Shown: positions 17,997 to 27,366 of the stretch, piece after piece
Layout: every line of letters begins with the position of its first letter
Numbering within the stretch: the first letter of the stretch is position 1
Source of the DNA: Nakamurella leprariae
GTDB taxonomy: Bacteria > Actinomycetota > Actinomycetes > Mycobacteriales > Nakamurellaceae
Assembly (NCBI RefSeq): GCF_016918035.1
Contig: NZ_JAERWK010000008.1
Coordinates: 310,001 to 374,000 of the forward strand
Reading direction: 5' to 3'
Length of the DNA stretch: 64,000 nucleotides
Translations under genes and position numbers: made by a program
The notes under the pieces: model-generated
Told to the model about the DNA's origin: nothing
Database searches by the model: none
The model's input: only the letters and a program-made list of their open reading frames with translations

Positions 17997-19400
17997 TTGC
18001 CCCCGTCCCCCGAGAACCGCCAGACCGCGGCACCGACGCCGCCGGCGCCGCCGGTCGACACCGAGTCGCTCGCCACCGGCGCCGCGCTCTCAGCCACCGG
18101 GATCGACGCGCCGCCCGATCCGGATGCCGATCCACCCGGGTGGCAGCTCGACCCGGCCGTCGTCGCGGTCCAGCGCCGCACCGTCCGGCTGCTCATGCTC
18201 ACCCAGACCTTCGGCTCCTTCGGCATGGGCGCCAGCGCCTCGGTCGGCGTGCTGCTCGTGGAGGACATCGTCGCGGACGAGGCCCTGGCCGGCCTGGCCC
18301 GGACGTGCCTGACCCTCGGCGCCGCCGCGCTGGCCATCCCGTTGGCCGCCCTGGCGGTGCGACGAGGGCGGCGCATCTCGCTCGGCCTGGCCTGGGTCAT
18401 CGGCGCCGTCGGTGCGGCGCTACTCATCCTGGCCGCCCTGACCGACAGCGTCGCCCTGGTCGTCATCGGGATGGCGCTGTTCGGCTCCGGCACCGCCGCC
18501 GGTCTGCAGGCCCGCTTCTGCGCCGCCGACCTGGCCGTCCCGGCGCGTCGTGGCCAGACACTGTCCCTGGTGGTCTGGATCGGGACCCTGGGCAGCGTGG
18601 TGGGCCCGAACCTGGGCATTCCCGGCGCGTGGGTGTCCAGCATCCTCGGGCTCCCCGAACTGGCCGGCACCTTCGTCATCGCCGCGACGATGCTCGGCCT
18701 GGCCGCTCTGGTGACCCTGGTGTTCCTGCGGCCGGATCCGTTGCGCATCGCCCAGTCCCACGTCCACCACCCGGCGGGCACCGGGCAGCCGTCGCACACG
18801 CGGTCCTCCCTGCGGCACACCCTGTCGGTGATCTGGGCGCTCCCGACGGCCCGGTTCGCGCTCATCGCCGTCGTGCTGTCGCACACCAGCATGGTCAGCC
18901 TGATGACCATGACTCCGGTCCACATGGACCACAGCGGCAGCACCATCACCCTGGTCGGCCTGACCATCAGCATCCACGTCATCGGCATGTTCGCCTTCGC
19001 GCCGCTGGTGGGGCGGGCCAGCGACCGGTGGGGCCCGGTCCCGGTCATCGTGGCCGGGCAGATCATGTTCGTGCTCGCCGCCGGTGCAGCGATCGCAGCC
19101 GGGCCACACTGGTCGCCCACCGCACTGAGCCTGTTCCTGCTGGGCACCGGCTGGTCGTGCGGCACGGTGCCGGGCTCGGTGATGCTCTCGTCCAGCGTCC
19201 CCAGCGAGATCCGCACGCACACCCAAGGTGTCGTCGATGCGTCGATGAACGGTGTGGCCGCCCTGGCGGCCCTGGTGGCCGGTCCGACCTACGCCCTGGT
19301 CGGGTTCGCCGGACTCGGGGTCATGGTGCTGGCACTGGCCGCGGTCGTGCTGCTGGCCGCAGTGCGATTCACCGCCGGCCGGCGATCGGCACCCGCCTGA
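17997..19400 (+). CDS. MFS transporter, 12 predicted helices
   Basis: 467 residues from a TTG start with GAGAGAAGGA upstream. A polar Pro-rich N-terminus of about 60 residues precedes the first helix (LLMLTQTFGSFGMGASA). Twelve hydrophobic segments follow, with the basic cytoplasmic motif VRRGRRISLG between helices 2 and 3 and GRASDRWGPV in the equivalent second-half loop. The major-facilitator fold carries small solutes by proton coupling; substrate and direction cannot be told. Divergent from the cyclic amidohydrolase and next to two degraded importer genes, so it may import that enzyme's substrate. Confidence 0.82.
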   Translation: MPPSPENRQTAAPTPPAPPVDTESLATGAALSATGIDAPPDPDADPPGWQLDPAVVAVQRRTVRLLMLTQTFGSFGMGASASVGVLLVEDIVADEALAGLARTCLTLGAAALAIPLAALAVRRGRRISLGLAWVIGAVGAALLILAALTDSVALVVIGMALFGSGTAAGLQARFCAADLAVPARRGQTLSLVVWIGTLGSVVGPNLGIPGAWVSSILGLPELAGTFVIAATMLGLAALVTLVFLRPDPLRIAQSHVHHPAGTGQPSHTRSSLRHTLSVIWALPTARFALIAVVLSHTSMVSLMTMTPVHMDHSGSTITLVGLTISIHVIGMFAFAPLVGRASDRWGPVPVIVAGQIMFVLAAGAAIAAGPHWSPTALSLFLLGTGWSCGTVPGSVMLSSSVPSEIRTHTQGVVDASMNGVAALAALVAGPTYALVGFAGLGVMVLALAAVVLLAAVRFTAGRRSAPA

Positions 19401-19473
19401 GTCCGGAGTCGGCCGGATCCGGACCGATCGCTCCCTGAGGTCCCCGCCTTCCAACAGAACGGACGACACGCTC

Positions 19474-19608
19474 ATGAGCAGCCGGACGGCCACCGCTCCG
19501 GACACCGCCACCGACAGTACCGTCGCTGCATCCGAGCAGCCGCATGGCGTTCCTGCCGTCGAGTTCCGTCTTCAGCGGCCGGTCAACTTGGACGAGCTGC
19601 GCAGATGA
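19474..19608 (+). pseudogene. Short orphan N-terminal fragment
   Basis: A 44-codon frame starting MSSRTATAPDTATDS and ending VNLDELRR before TGA. It runs straight into the solute-binding-protein fragment in another frame. It looks like the N-terminus of an unidentified protein joined by deletion to that fragment. It could also be an unremarkable short frame. Confidence 0.3.
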
Positions 19609-20012
19609 TGCAGCAGATGGCGGGTGAGGCCGGCTTCCGGGTCGAGTCCGACCTGCACCATCCGGCGATGTACTACGACGCCGCCTGGCTCGAGATCCCG
19701 CTGGGGCTGACCGGCTGGGCGTCCCGACCAACCGCGTCACAGTTCCTGTCGCTGTTCACCTCGGACGCGGTGTGGAACACCGGGCGCTGGACCAACCGGG
19801 AGTTCGACGCCCTGGTCGAGCAGTACGAGTCGACGGTCGATGAGGCCGAGCGCACGGACGTGGCCAACCAGCTGGCCACCCTGGTGCGGGACGAGGTGCC
19901 GCAGATCATCGCCTCCTGGCCGCAGGTCGCGATCGCCATGACGAATTCGGTGCACGGCATGCCCGCCGACGCCTCCTCCTACGTCGAGCTGTCCGGCGCC
20001 TGGAAGGAATGA
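19599..20012 (+). pseudogene. C-terminal fragment of a family 5 (dipeptide/oligopeptide) solute-binding protein
   Basis: The frame encodes QMMQQMAGEAGFRVESD, GWASRPTASQFL, NREFDALVEQYESTVDEAER and EVPQIIASWP. This is the normal last quarter of SBP_bac_5 proteins, which hold peptides or other solutes for ABC import. Signal peptide, lipobox and about three-quarters of the protein are missing. It still overlaps the following permease remnant by ATGA, showing the ancestral operon. Confidence 0.72.
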
Positions 20013-20650
20013 GAAGAGCCGCCACCTGGTCTCGCGCCGTGCTGCGCTCTCCGGTGCCGTACTCACTGGTCACCCTGGTGCTGGTGTCGATCGGCATCGT
20101 CGTGCTCGCCCAGGTGCTGCCCGGCGACATCGGCCGGACGACCCTGGGGCCGTAGGCATCGCCGGACCAGGTGGCGGCCCTGAACACCGACCTCGGCCTG
20201 GACCGACCGGTCTAGGAGCGCTACCTGGAATGGCGCGGTGGCTTCGTCACCGGCCGACTGCAGCGCGTCGCCGGTGCTGGGTGTCCCGGTCGTCGGCGTA
20301 CTGCTCGACGCGCTGGGCAAGTCGCCGGCTCTGGCCCTGGTCGCCTTCGTGATCAGCGCCCCGGTGGCCCGGTGGAGCTGGGCACCTGGGTCGTTCGGCG
20401 GCCGGGCAGCCAGGTGGACCACGCCGTCAACCTGCTCAGCGTCGGCGCCAGACGAACACCGGACATCGTCGGTGGTGTCGTGCTCATCGCGCGCTTCACG
20501 GTGAGCACTGCGGATCGTCCCGTCCTGCCGAGCCTGGCGGTGGCGCCGACCGTTGTCGGGTACCTGGTCCGCATCGTCCGGGCCAGGTACCCGCAACGTG
20601 GTGGAGTCCGACTCCATCCGCACGGCGCTTCAATTCCCCGAACCCGGAAC
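20009..20650 (+). pseudogene. Degraded ABC permease (DppB/OppB type)
   Basis: Starts MRRAATWSRAVLRSPVPYSLVTL-like, with a first membrane helix and VLAQVLPGDIGR. In-frame TAG codons at 20153-20155 and 20213-20215 interrupt SPDQVAALNTDLGLDRPV. Homology then continues in other frames: VLLDALGKSPALALVAFVIS (frame 0), DHAVNLLSVG and VVGYLVRIVRA (frame 2), and NVVESDSIRTAL (frame 0). At least two nonsense and three frameshift changes, with an internal deletion. The 20651-20841 stretch after it has no recognisable homology. Confidence 0.75.
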
Positions 20651-20841
20651 CCACCACCCCTCAGGAAGCGGTGACCCGATGAACCTCGTGCCCACCGACA
20701 CCAGTGAGCCGGTGCCGTCGGCCGGTGCCGTCGGCCGGCGCCACCGCATCGGTGCCCCCCAGCGGATGCAGCCGGGACGACCCAGCTCGACCGACTCCCG
20801 TCGCTGTCGGCCGACCGGTTCGGTCCTCACCGCCGCGACAA

Positions 20842-20877
20842 CGCCGCCCGGCTCCCGGGGTGGGGAGCCGGGCGGCG
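20842..20877 (-). terminator. Strong hairpin after the ABC operon
   Basis: CGCCGCCCGGCTCCC (20842-20856) pairs perfectly with GGGAGCCGGGCGGCG (20863-20877) over a 6-nt loop. It starts 22 nt past the stop of the solute-binding protein on the minus strand. No T-run, as is common in GC-rich actinobacteria. Confidence 0.75.
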
Positions 20878-20899
20878 CCGGCGGTGCACAGGTTCGGGC

Positions 20900-22084
20900 T
20901 CAGCCGGTGAAGACCTTCTTGAACAGGTCCATGGCCCAGGTGCTGTAGTCGGCGTACTCGGCGAACGGCGGGCTGGGATTCACGGTGATCTCGGACAGCG
21001 GCGGCTGACCCGGCACCGCCGGGGCGCCCGGCATCAGGCCCGGCTGCCCCTGCGCGGCGATGAGGGTCTGCGCCTCCGGGGTCAGCCACCAGGACGTCAG
21101 CAGGTCCGAGGCGATGGCGTTGGGAGCGTTCTTGACCGTGCCGCGATAGAAGACGCCGTCACTGACGCCGTCCTCGAACTTGGCCACGAACCCGACCGGC
21201 AGGTCGTCGACGGCCAGGAACGCCTCGCCGCGGATGTAGTTGCCCAGGCCCAGCGCGATCTGGCCGGTCGAGACCGCCGTGAAGACATCGCGTTCCGACG
21301 GCAGGATGACCGGCTCGTTGGCCTTGAACTCGTCCAGCCAGGACTCCTCCAGCTTGCCGTCGTGGATGGCCGCGGCGACGAAGCCGGTGGCTCCGGCCGC
21401 CGGATCACCCATGCCGATCCGGCCCTTCCACTTCGGGTCGAGCAGCTCCTCGAAGGAGGTGGGCACCTCGTCGGCGGACACCTCGTCGGTGTTGTAGCTG
21501 AGCGTGTACAGGTAGGTGTTCCCACCGAACAGCGTGTCCCCGGCCGGCTTGTACTCCTCGGGCAGGTCGGCCGCCAGCAGCGGCTGTTGCTCGGCCAGGT
21601 AGTCGTTGTCGGTCAGGTACACCGCGTCCGCGCCGGACACGCTGACGTTGTCGGCGACGTACTGCCCGGTGGTCTGCTCGCTGGCGACCCGGTTCTGCAG
21701 TTCGGCGCCGAAGATGGTGACGTGGTCGACGGTGATCTCCGGGTACCGGGCGCTGAACGCCTCGTACAGCGACGCGGAGCTCGTCGCGGTGACGCCGTAG
21801 ACGGTGATCGTCGTCTGCCCGGCGTCCACCGCCTGCTGGTACAGACCGTCGAGGAACTCGGCGTTCTCCTGCCCGCCCAGCGCCTCCAGGGCGGCGTCGT
21901 CGAAGGTCGCCGTGGCATCGGCCGGGCCGCTGCCGGTGCCCCCGGCCGCCGCGGTCGGCTCGGACGAGCCGCAGGCGGCCATGGCCAGCAGGGCGACGCC
22001 GGACAGCGCCAGCACCGCTCGGGTCCTGGCCCGCCGGTGCGGCGATCGGGTGCGCGGTGTTCGGACGAGCGGTGGACGGATCAT
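20900..22084 (-). CDS. ABC transporter solute-binding lipoprotein, iron/thiamine/phosphonate class
   Basis: 394 residues. ATG with GGAG 8 nt upstream. Basic n-region, hydrophobic core and lipobox LLAMAACGSS place it on the outer face of the membrane. The mature part has EFLDGLYQQAVDAGQTTITVYG, FSARYPEITVDHV, LYTLSYNTDEV, FEELLDPKWKGRIGMGDP and GLMPG. This order is typical of the AfuA/FbpA and 2-aminoethylphosphonate-type binding proteins. No obvious ferric-iron tyrosine pair could be assigned, so an organic or phosphonate ligand is as likely as iron. Third gene of the minus-strand importer operon. Confidence 0.83.
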   Translation of the reverse strand: MIRPPLVRTPRTRSPHRRARTRAVLALSGVALLAMAACGSSEPTAAAGGTGSGPADATATFDDAALEALGGQENAEFLDGLYQQAVDAGQTTITVYGVTATSSASLYEAFSARYPEITVDHVTIFGAELQNRVASEQTTGQYVADNVSVSGADAVYLTDNDYLAEQQPLLAADLPEEYKPAGDTLFGGNTYLYTLSYNTDEVSADEVPTSFEELLDPKWKGRIGMGDPAAGATGFVAAAIHDGKLEESWLDEFKANEPVILPSERDVFTAVSTGQIALGLGNYIRGEAFLAVDDLPVGFVAKFEDGVSDGVFYRGTVKNAPNAIASDLLTSWWLTPEAQTLIAAQGQPGLMPGAPAVPGQPPLSEITVNPSPPFAEYADYSTWAMDLFKKVFTG

Positions 22085-22194
22085 GAGGGTCTCCAGGGTG
22101 GGAACGGACGCGACGCATCGCCGCGTGGGGCCGGCACCCGATCGGGATGCCGGTGCGGTGGACGGGCGGACGCCGGAATCCCGACGCCGCCGGC

Positions 22195-23310
22195 TCAGGA
22201 GGTGAAGACCGCGACCGCCTCCGGCGGCAGGGTCACCGACAGCGAGGCTCCGGGCGGCAGGGTCGGCGCGGCGACGCCGGAGAAGGTGCGGGCCAGCACG
22301 TGGGCGCTGCCGACGGCCATCCGGTACTGGACGCCCTCGCCGAGGAACGTCGACTGGACCACCCGCCCGGTCGAAGTGTTCGGTGGCACGTCCCCGGGTG
22401 CCCCCGCACCCGCGACCATCACGGCTCCGGCCCGGATGCCCACCGTCACCGCTGCGCCGGCCGGCACGGTCTCGGGGTGCACCGCCGACAGCACCGTCTT
22501 CAGCGAGGGCACGTCGACGGCCAGCACACTGCCGCTGCCGGTCCCGGACCGTACGAGCCCGCGGACGGTGCCCTCGAACAGGTTCTCCACCCCGAGGAAC
22601 CGCGCCACCTCCGCGTTCACCGGGCGGCTCATCACCGCGGCCGGGGTGTCGAGCTGCACCATGATCCCGCCGAGCATCACGGCGATCCGGTCGGACAGCG
22701 CGAACGCCTCGGACTGGTCGTGGGTGACGTAGATCGACGTCTGCCCGTCCGAGCGGACCCGCTGGATCTCGTCCCGCATGGAGATGCGCAACTGCGCGTC
22801 CAGGTTGGACAACGGCTCGTCGAAGAGCAGCACCTTGGGGTCGGCGACCATGGCCCGCGCCAGTGCCACCCGCTGCTGTTGCCCACCGGACAGCGCGGTG
22901 GCCGACCGGCGGGCGGCGTGGACCAGCCCCACGATCTCCAGCGAGTCCAGCACCCGCTGCCGCACCTCGATGACGCCGACGCCCTGACGCCGCAACGGGA
23001 AGGCGACGTTGTCGAACACGCTCATGTGCGGCCAGATGGCGTAGCTCTGGAACACCATGCCCAGCGACCGCTTGTTCGGCGGCACCTCGATGCCGTCCGC
23101 CACCGACGTGACCACGGTGTCGCCGATCCGGATGGTGCCGCCGTCGGGTGGTTCCAGGCCGGCGATGGCGCGCAGGGTGGTCGTCTTGCCGCACCCGCTG
23201 GGGCCGAGCAGCGTGAGGAACTCCCCCTCGCGCACGGTCAGGTCGAGTGCGTCGAGCACGGTGGCGTCGCCGTACCGCTTGGTCAGTTCATGGATGACGA
23301 TGCCGGACAC
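22195..23310 (-). CDS. ABC importer ATPase with C-terminal TOBE domain (FbpC/PotA type)
   Basis: 371 residues from GTG 23310. Walker A GPSGCGKTT near residue 40, Q-loop in VFQSYAIWPHMS, signature LSGGQQQRVALARAM, Walker B VLLFDEPLSNLD, H-loop YVTHDQSEAF. A C-terminal regulatory TOBE region (from about residue 240) has AEVARFLGVENLFEGTV and AAVTVGIRAGAV. It powers the adjacent fused permease. The order permease, ATPase, binding protein on one strand indicates a complete importer. Confidence 0.9.
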   Translation of the reverse strand: MSGIVIHELTKRYGDATVLDALDLTVREGEFLTLLGPSGCGKTTTLRAIAGLEPPDGGTIRIGDTVVTSVADGIEVPPNKRSLGMVFQSYAIWPHMSVFDNVAFPLRRQGVGVIEVRQRVLDSLEIVGLVHAARRSATALSGGQQQRVALARAMVADPKVLLFDEPLSNLDAQLRISMRDEIQRVRSDGQTSIYVTHDQSEAFALSDRIAVMLGGIMVQLDTPAAVMSRPVNAEVARFLGVENLFEGTVRGLVRSGTGSGSVLAVDVPSLKTVLSAVHPETVPAGAAVTVGIRAGAVMVAGAGAPGDVPPNTSTGRVVQSTFLGEGVQYRMAVGSAHVLARTFSGVAAPTLPPGASLSVTLPPEAVAVFTS

Positions 23311-23376
23311 TGGGTCTCCGTTCGCAGGACTGGGACGGCGCCAGGGCACGGCGCGGGCGGGCACAGGATCCGGGCG

Positions 23377-25206
23377 TCACTTCAGCGCCGGTTCGCGTTC
23401 GGGCAGCTCGTCGGGCGACGGCGGGACCACCGGCAGGAGCGCCCCGGTGACCACCGCCTCGGGCGACTCGAGCCGGATGGCGGTGCGACGGTCGAGCAGC
23501 CGGGTCACCAGCCGGCGCCCGAGCACGCTGAGCGCGAACAGCACCAGCACCGTGACCAACAGGACGCAGAAGATGGCGGCCGCCATCGGGGCGGCGCTGT
23601 CCACGTAGTACTTGAAGGCCAGACCGGAGATCGTGGTCACCTTGGTGTTGCCCAGCAGCAACGGAATCTCCAGGTTGCCGGCGATGGCCAGGCCGGTGAC
23701 GAACCAGCCCGAGATGAAGCTCGGCGCGATCAGCGGGATGAGGATGCTGGTGAAGGTCCGCACCGGGCCGGCTCCGCCGATCCGGGCGGCGTCGATCAGC
23801 TGGCGGTCGATCTGCAGGATCGAGTTCTCCAGGAACCGGATGGCGATGGGCAGACTGGCGATGACCAGGGCGATCATCATCGCCGTCGCGGTCCCGTAGA
23901 TCGGATGCAGGGCCGGGATGGCCAGCAACGTCCCGAGCAGGGCCAACGACCCGACCAGACCTGGTGTCGCCCAGGGGATCCAGGTCGGGACCTCCAGGGC
24001 GCGCTTCCACCTCGTGGGCCGGACCCGCAGCGCCGCGGTGATGACCGCCCCGATGACGACGGTGACGAAGCCGCCGACGACCATGAAGAGCACGGTGTTG
24101 CCGATGGCCGAGACGGTGACCGGGCTGTCCAGCAGTTTGCTGTAGTTGCGCCAGGAGAACGAGTCGTACCGGCCGAACACGGTGTTGAAGGAACTCAGCA
24201 CCAGTTGCACGGTCGGCAGCACGAACGCCAGCAGCGCGAAGAGCACGATGGCGACGTCGAAGAGCCAGCCGATCCGCGGGAAGGACCATGCCGCCCCCCG
24301 CGTCGACTTGCCACCCACGGTGGTGTAGTCCCGGCCGCGCAACAGCCTCATCTGGGCCCAGACCAGGAACGCCAGCAGTGCCACCATGCCCAGGGCCAGG
24401 CTGGCTGCCGCCGCGTAGTTGGCGGGGAAGTTCGTGACGTAGCCGTAGATCTCGGTGGAGAACACCCGGATGCCGGCCTGCGTCCCGATGATCTGCGGCG
24501 TGTCGAAGGCCTGCAGGCTGCTGATGAAGCCGATGAGCAACGACCCCGCGATGGCCGGGCTCAGCAACGGCAGATAGATCCGGAAGAAACTGCCGGCCCG
24601 GCTCGCGCCGAAGACCTCGGCCGCCTCCTCCAGCGAACGGTTCATCGCCATGGACGGGCCGATGAGCAGGAAGTACGAGAACGCCGACAGCTTGATGCTC
24701 ATCACGAAGATGAGCCCCGGCCAGGAGCTCACCGAGAACACCGACTCGTCGGACCCGGTCAGCGCACTCCAGACCTTGTTGACCAGACCGACGTTGTCCG
24801 CGCCGAGCATGGCCCAGCTCAACGCGAAGAACAGCACCGGCGTCGCCAGGATGACGACCATCATCGGCGTGATCAGCCGGCGCAACCGCGTGGTGGTCCG
24901 GGTGGCCACGAAGACGAAGAACAGGGCCAGCAGCGTGCCGCCGACGGAGGACCCCACTGCGAAGATCATCGAGTCCATCAGCGGCTTGGCCAGGTCGGAT
25001 TCGGTGAAGGCCGTGACGATGCCGTCGAGCGTCCACTCGCCCGGCAGGCCGGGCAGGGCGGTGCGGAAGGCCATCACCACCAGCGTCACGAACGGCACCA
25101 CGAAGGCACCCACGATGCCGACGGTCAGCGCGATCCAGGGCAGGGCCTTGAGCCATGCCCGACCGGACATGATGCGCCGGCCACGGGTCGACGTCGATGC
25201 GCTCAT
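23377..25206 (-). CDS. Fused ABC permease (two BPD_transp_1 halves, FbpB type)
   Basis: 609 residues with about 12 membrane helices. Both halves carry the EAA-type coupling loop: EEAAEVFGASRAGSFFRIYLP in the first half, DAARIGGAGPVRTFTSILIP in the second. One polypeptide thus supplies both membrane subunits, as in FbpB-type iron and related importers. ATG 25206 gives MSASTSTRGRR; an internal ATG at GRRIMSGRAW is possible. First gene of the operon, 213 nt downstream of operator candidate B. Confidence 0.9.
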   Translation of the reverse strand: MSASTSTRGRRIMSGRAWLKALPWIALTVGIVGAFVVPFVTLVVMAFRTALPGLPGEWTLDGIVTAFTESDLAKPLMDSMIFAVGSSVGGTLLALFFVFVATRTTTRLRRLITPMMVVILATPVLFFALSWAMLGADNVGLVNKVWSALTGSDESVFSVSSWPGLIFVMSIKLSAFSYFLLIGPSMAMNRSLEEAAEVFGASRAGSFFRIYLPLLSPAIAGSLLIGFISSLQAFDTPQIIGTQAGIRVFSTEIYGYVTNFPANYAAAASLALGMVALLAFLVWAQMRLLRGRDYTTVGGKSTRGAAWSFPRIGWLFDVAIVLFALLAFVLPTVQLVLSSFNTVFGRYDSFSWRNYSKLLDSPVTVSAIGNTVLFMVVGGFVTVVIGAVITAALRVRPTRWKRALEVPTWIPWATPGLVGSLALLGTLLAIPALHPIYGTATAMMIALVIASLPIAIRFLENSILQIDRQLIDAARIGGAGPVRTFTSILIPLIAPSFISGWFVTGLAIAGNLEIPLLLGNTKVTTISGLAFKYYVDSAAPMAAAIFCVLLVTVLVLFALSVLGRRLVTRLLDRRTAIRLESPEAVVTGALLPVVPPSPDELPEREPALK

Positions 25207-25547
25207 GGTGCTCCTGGTGATCCTGGAGGGCGGGACCGAGGCGGGCTGGCGGGCCGTGCGACTCGGCGAACTGGGACGGCCGGTCGGCACGGCCGCCGAG
25301 CGGGACGGCCCGCGATCGGTGCGTCGCGGTGAGCGGGCCGACAGCGGCGACGGTGCCGGCCGGATCCTGCTCGGGCCCGACCGTACGCCCGGACCGTTCC
25401 GGCCGACAGGTTTGACGACGGAACGTTCCGCGGGGTTAACCTGACTCTCACCATCTGAGAACCGGTTGGCCGGGACCGATGTCGGCGAGGGCCGATGTCA
25501 GTACCAGGCACGACGACGACGGCGCGGTCGCGGTCATCGCCATCGGA
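25207..25547. other. Promoter region of the ABC importer operon
   Basis: 341 nt with no gene. It holds operator candidate B (25420-25440) and a near-copy of its palindrome, GGACCGTTCC, at 25391-25400, 29 nt away. AACCGGTT lies at 25460-25467. I could not pick a convincing -10/-35 pair. Confidence 0.4.
25420..25440 (+). promoter_or_regulatory. Operator candidate, site B of shared motif
   Basis: GGAACGTTCC (part of the 12-nt palindrome CGGAACGTTCCG), then 5 nt, then GTTAAC (within GGTTAACC). It lies upstream of the ABC importer operon and matches site C at 13 of the 16 positions from GTTCC to GTTAAC. Confidence 0.6.
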
Positions 25548-26855
25548 TCAGAACTCCTGCAGGTTCTCCCGGAAGGTGGCGTGTGGGTAGCCCGTCCGGA
25601 CGACACCGCGACGGCGCAGCTCGGGGATGAGCCGGTCGACGATGCTGGCCATGTACTCCGGCTGGATGTGGGCGCCGAACAGGAATCCGTCACCGCCGAC
25701 CTCCTGCATGATCTCCTCCATCTGGCCGGCGACGGACTTGACGGTCCCGATCATCGGGAAGCCCATGATGCCCGGACTCGTCTTCGAGGCCAGCACCTCT
25801 CGCAGGGTGGCACCCGGCTTCGCGGTCGACAGGAACTCGCGCAGCGAACTCTGCGAGCCGTTCGTGGTGAGCTCCGGCATCGGCGCGTCGATGTCGATCC
25901 TGGAGAAGTCGATCCCGGTGATGTTGGAGATGCCGGCCAGCTGGCCGTCCAGATCGGCGGCGCGGTGCCGGGCCCGCGTGTCGGCGGTCGCCTGCGCCTC
26001 CGAGTCGGTGTTGCCCAGGATCGCCCCGGTCGCGAACATGACCTTGACGGTGTCGGGGTCCCGGCCCACCGACCTCGCGTGCTCCTTGACGTCCTGGTAG
26101 TAGTCCTTCATGTCCTCGACGGACGTGCAGCTGGCGATGATCACCTCGACGTTCTTGGCCGCGAACTGCCGACCGCGCGGCGACCCGCCCGCCTGGAACA
26201 GCACCGGCGTGCCCTGCGGACCCGCCGGCGCGTTGAGCGGCCCGCGCGACGAGAAGAACTTGCCTTCGTAGTTGATCGGCTTGACGTCCTTGGCCGTGTA
26301 GGCGATGTTGCGCTCCGCGTCGAACACGGCGGCGCTGGCCGGGAACGAGGCCCACAGCTGCTTGGTGATCTCGACGAACTCGTCGGCCAGGTCGTACCGC
26401 ATGTCGTGCTCGGGCTGCTGCAGACCGTAGTTCGACCAGGCGAGCTGGGTGGTCGCGGTGACGATGTTCCAGCCGATCCGACCCTTGGTCAGGTGGTCGA
26501 GGGTGGTCATCAGCCGCGCCAGCAGCCACGGGTGGTAGAAGCCGGTGGTCAGGGTCGGCACGATGCCGATGTGCTTGGTGGCCATGGCCAGGTACGGGAC
26601 GAGCGGGACGGGGTCCAGCTTCGGCGCCATGATGCCGCGGTTCAGGTAGAACTCGGGATTGCCACCGAACGCCTCCGGGACCATCGACGAGTCCTCGAGG
26701 ATCATGAAGTCGAATCCGCCCCGTTCGAGCGTGCGGATGGCGTCCTGGAACTGGTCCGGCTGCCAGGGTTCGTACCCGACACCGGACCCCGGCGCGTTCC
26801 AGCCGTTCAGACTGAAGCCGGCCCCGTTGAACCAGCCGAGGTGGAAGAGGCTCAT
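25548..26855 (-). CDS. NtaA/SnaA/DszA-family FMN-dependent monooxygenase (luciferase-like)
   Basis: 435 residues. Bacterial-luciferase fold of the two-component monooxygenase A subunits, which use reduced FMN from a separate reductase to oxygenate and often cleave C-N or C-S bonds. Characteristic blocks: MSLFHLGWFNGAG, LERGGFDFMILEDSSM, TGFYHPWLLARLMTTLDHLT, GRIGWNIVTA, NYGL, DEFVEITKQLW, FFSSRGPLN, PVLFQAGGSPRGRQFAAK. No reductase gene is nearby, so a general flavin reductase would be needed. ATG 26855 matches the family N-terminus. Divergent from ubiD; operator candidate C lies between them. Confidence 0.88.
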   Translation of the reverse strand: MSLFHLGWFNGAGFSLNGWNAPGSGVGYEPWQPDQFQDAIRTLERGGFDFMILEDSSMVPEAFGGNPEFYLNRGIMAPKLDPVPLVPYLAMATKHIGIVPTLTTGFYHPWLLARLMTTLDHLTKGRIGWNIVTATTQLAWSNYGLQQPEHDMRYDLADEFVEITKQLWASFPASAAVFDAERNIAYTAKDVKPINYEGKFFSSRGPLNAPAGPQGTPVLFQAGGSPRGRQFAAKNVEVIIASCTSVEDMKDYYQDVKEHARSVGRDPDTVKVMFATGAILGNTDSEAQATADTRARHRAADLDGQLAGISNITGIDFSRIDIDAPMPELTTNGSQSSLREFLSTAKPGATLREVLASKTSPGIMGFPMIGTVKSVAGQMEEIMQEVGGDGFLFGAHIQPEYMASIVDRLIPELRRRGVVRTGYPHATFRENLQEF

Positions 26856-27366
26856 GTGCCCAACTGCCTTTCTGAGAATGAATGGGGCCCGGCGGGCGGG
26901 TCGGAGCGCTCGGCGCGGCCGGGAATCGGCCGGCACGATCCGGCTCTCGCACGGATCGCGAGCGGTGCGCTGCTGAACGCGCACCTGATGTCCCGGTTCA
27001 TGCAAACACCCACGCGGCACGCCGGACACCGGTCGGGCCGGAACTGTTCCACAGCGTTAACAGCATTCTCGATCGACGGGAGTGGGTGCACTGCGAACAG
27101 GGCAAACACTGCCGCCGCTGTGCGTCCGCACGTCGACCGGGGGACCTGAACAGGCCCGCGGGGCGGCTGCACCGGGTCCGCTCGACCCCGCGGACCTGGT
27201 GCGACGTCGATCAGCACCGCACAATGACGGCGTTCCGGCCGCGGATCGAGAATGCGTCACCCCTCGCGCCGGCTCGGATCCCCTCGTTCGTCCGGTCGTC
27301 ACCGTCGCCGCCGGAACCACCGTCCTGGCCCGCTGCCGGGACCATGTCCTCGCCCGGAGGTGCCCG
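26856..27366. other. Divergent control region between flavin monooxygenase and ubiD
   Basis: 511 nt without a supported gene. The open frames here are extensions of ubiD or of shadows. It contains operator candidate C at 27040-27061. The ubiD leader would be long if transcription starts near that site. Confidence 0.4.
27040..27061 (+). promoter_or_regulatory. Operator candidate, site C of shared motif
   Basis: GGAAC-T-GTTCC, 5 nt, then GTTAAC. It sits 185 nt upstream of the monooxygenase start (minus strand) and 306 nt upstream of ubiD (plus strand). It has the same arrangement and spacing as site B. Confidence 0.6.

Noticed and set aside
22147-25332. 1061-codon forward open frame opposite the ABC importer
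   Set aside because: Antisense of three well-supported genes; Gln/His/Gly-rich translation typical of shadow frames.
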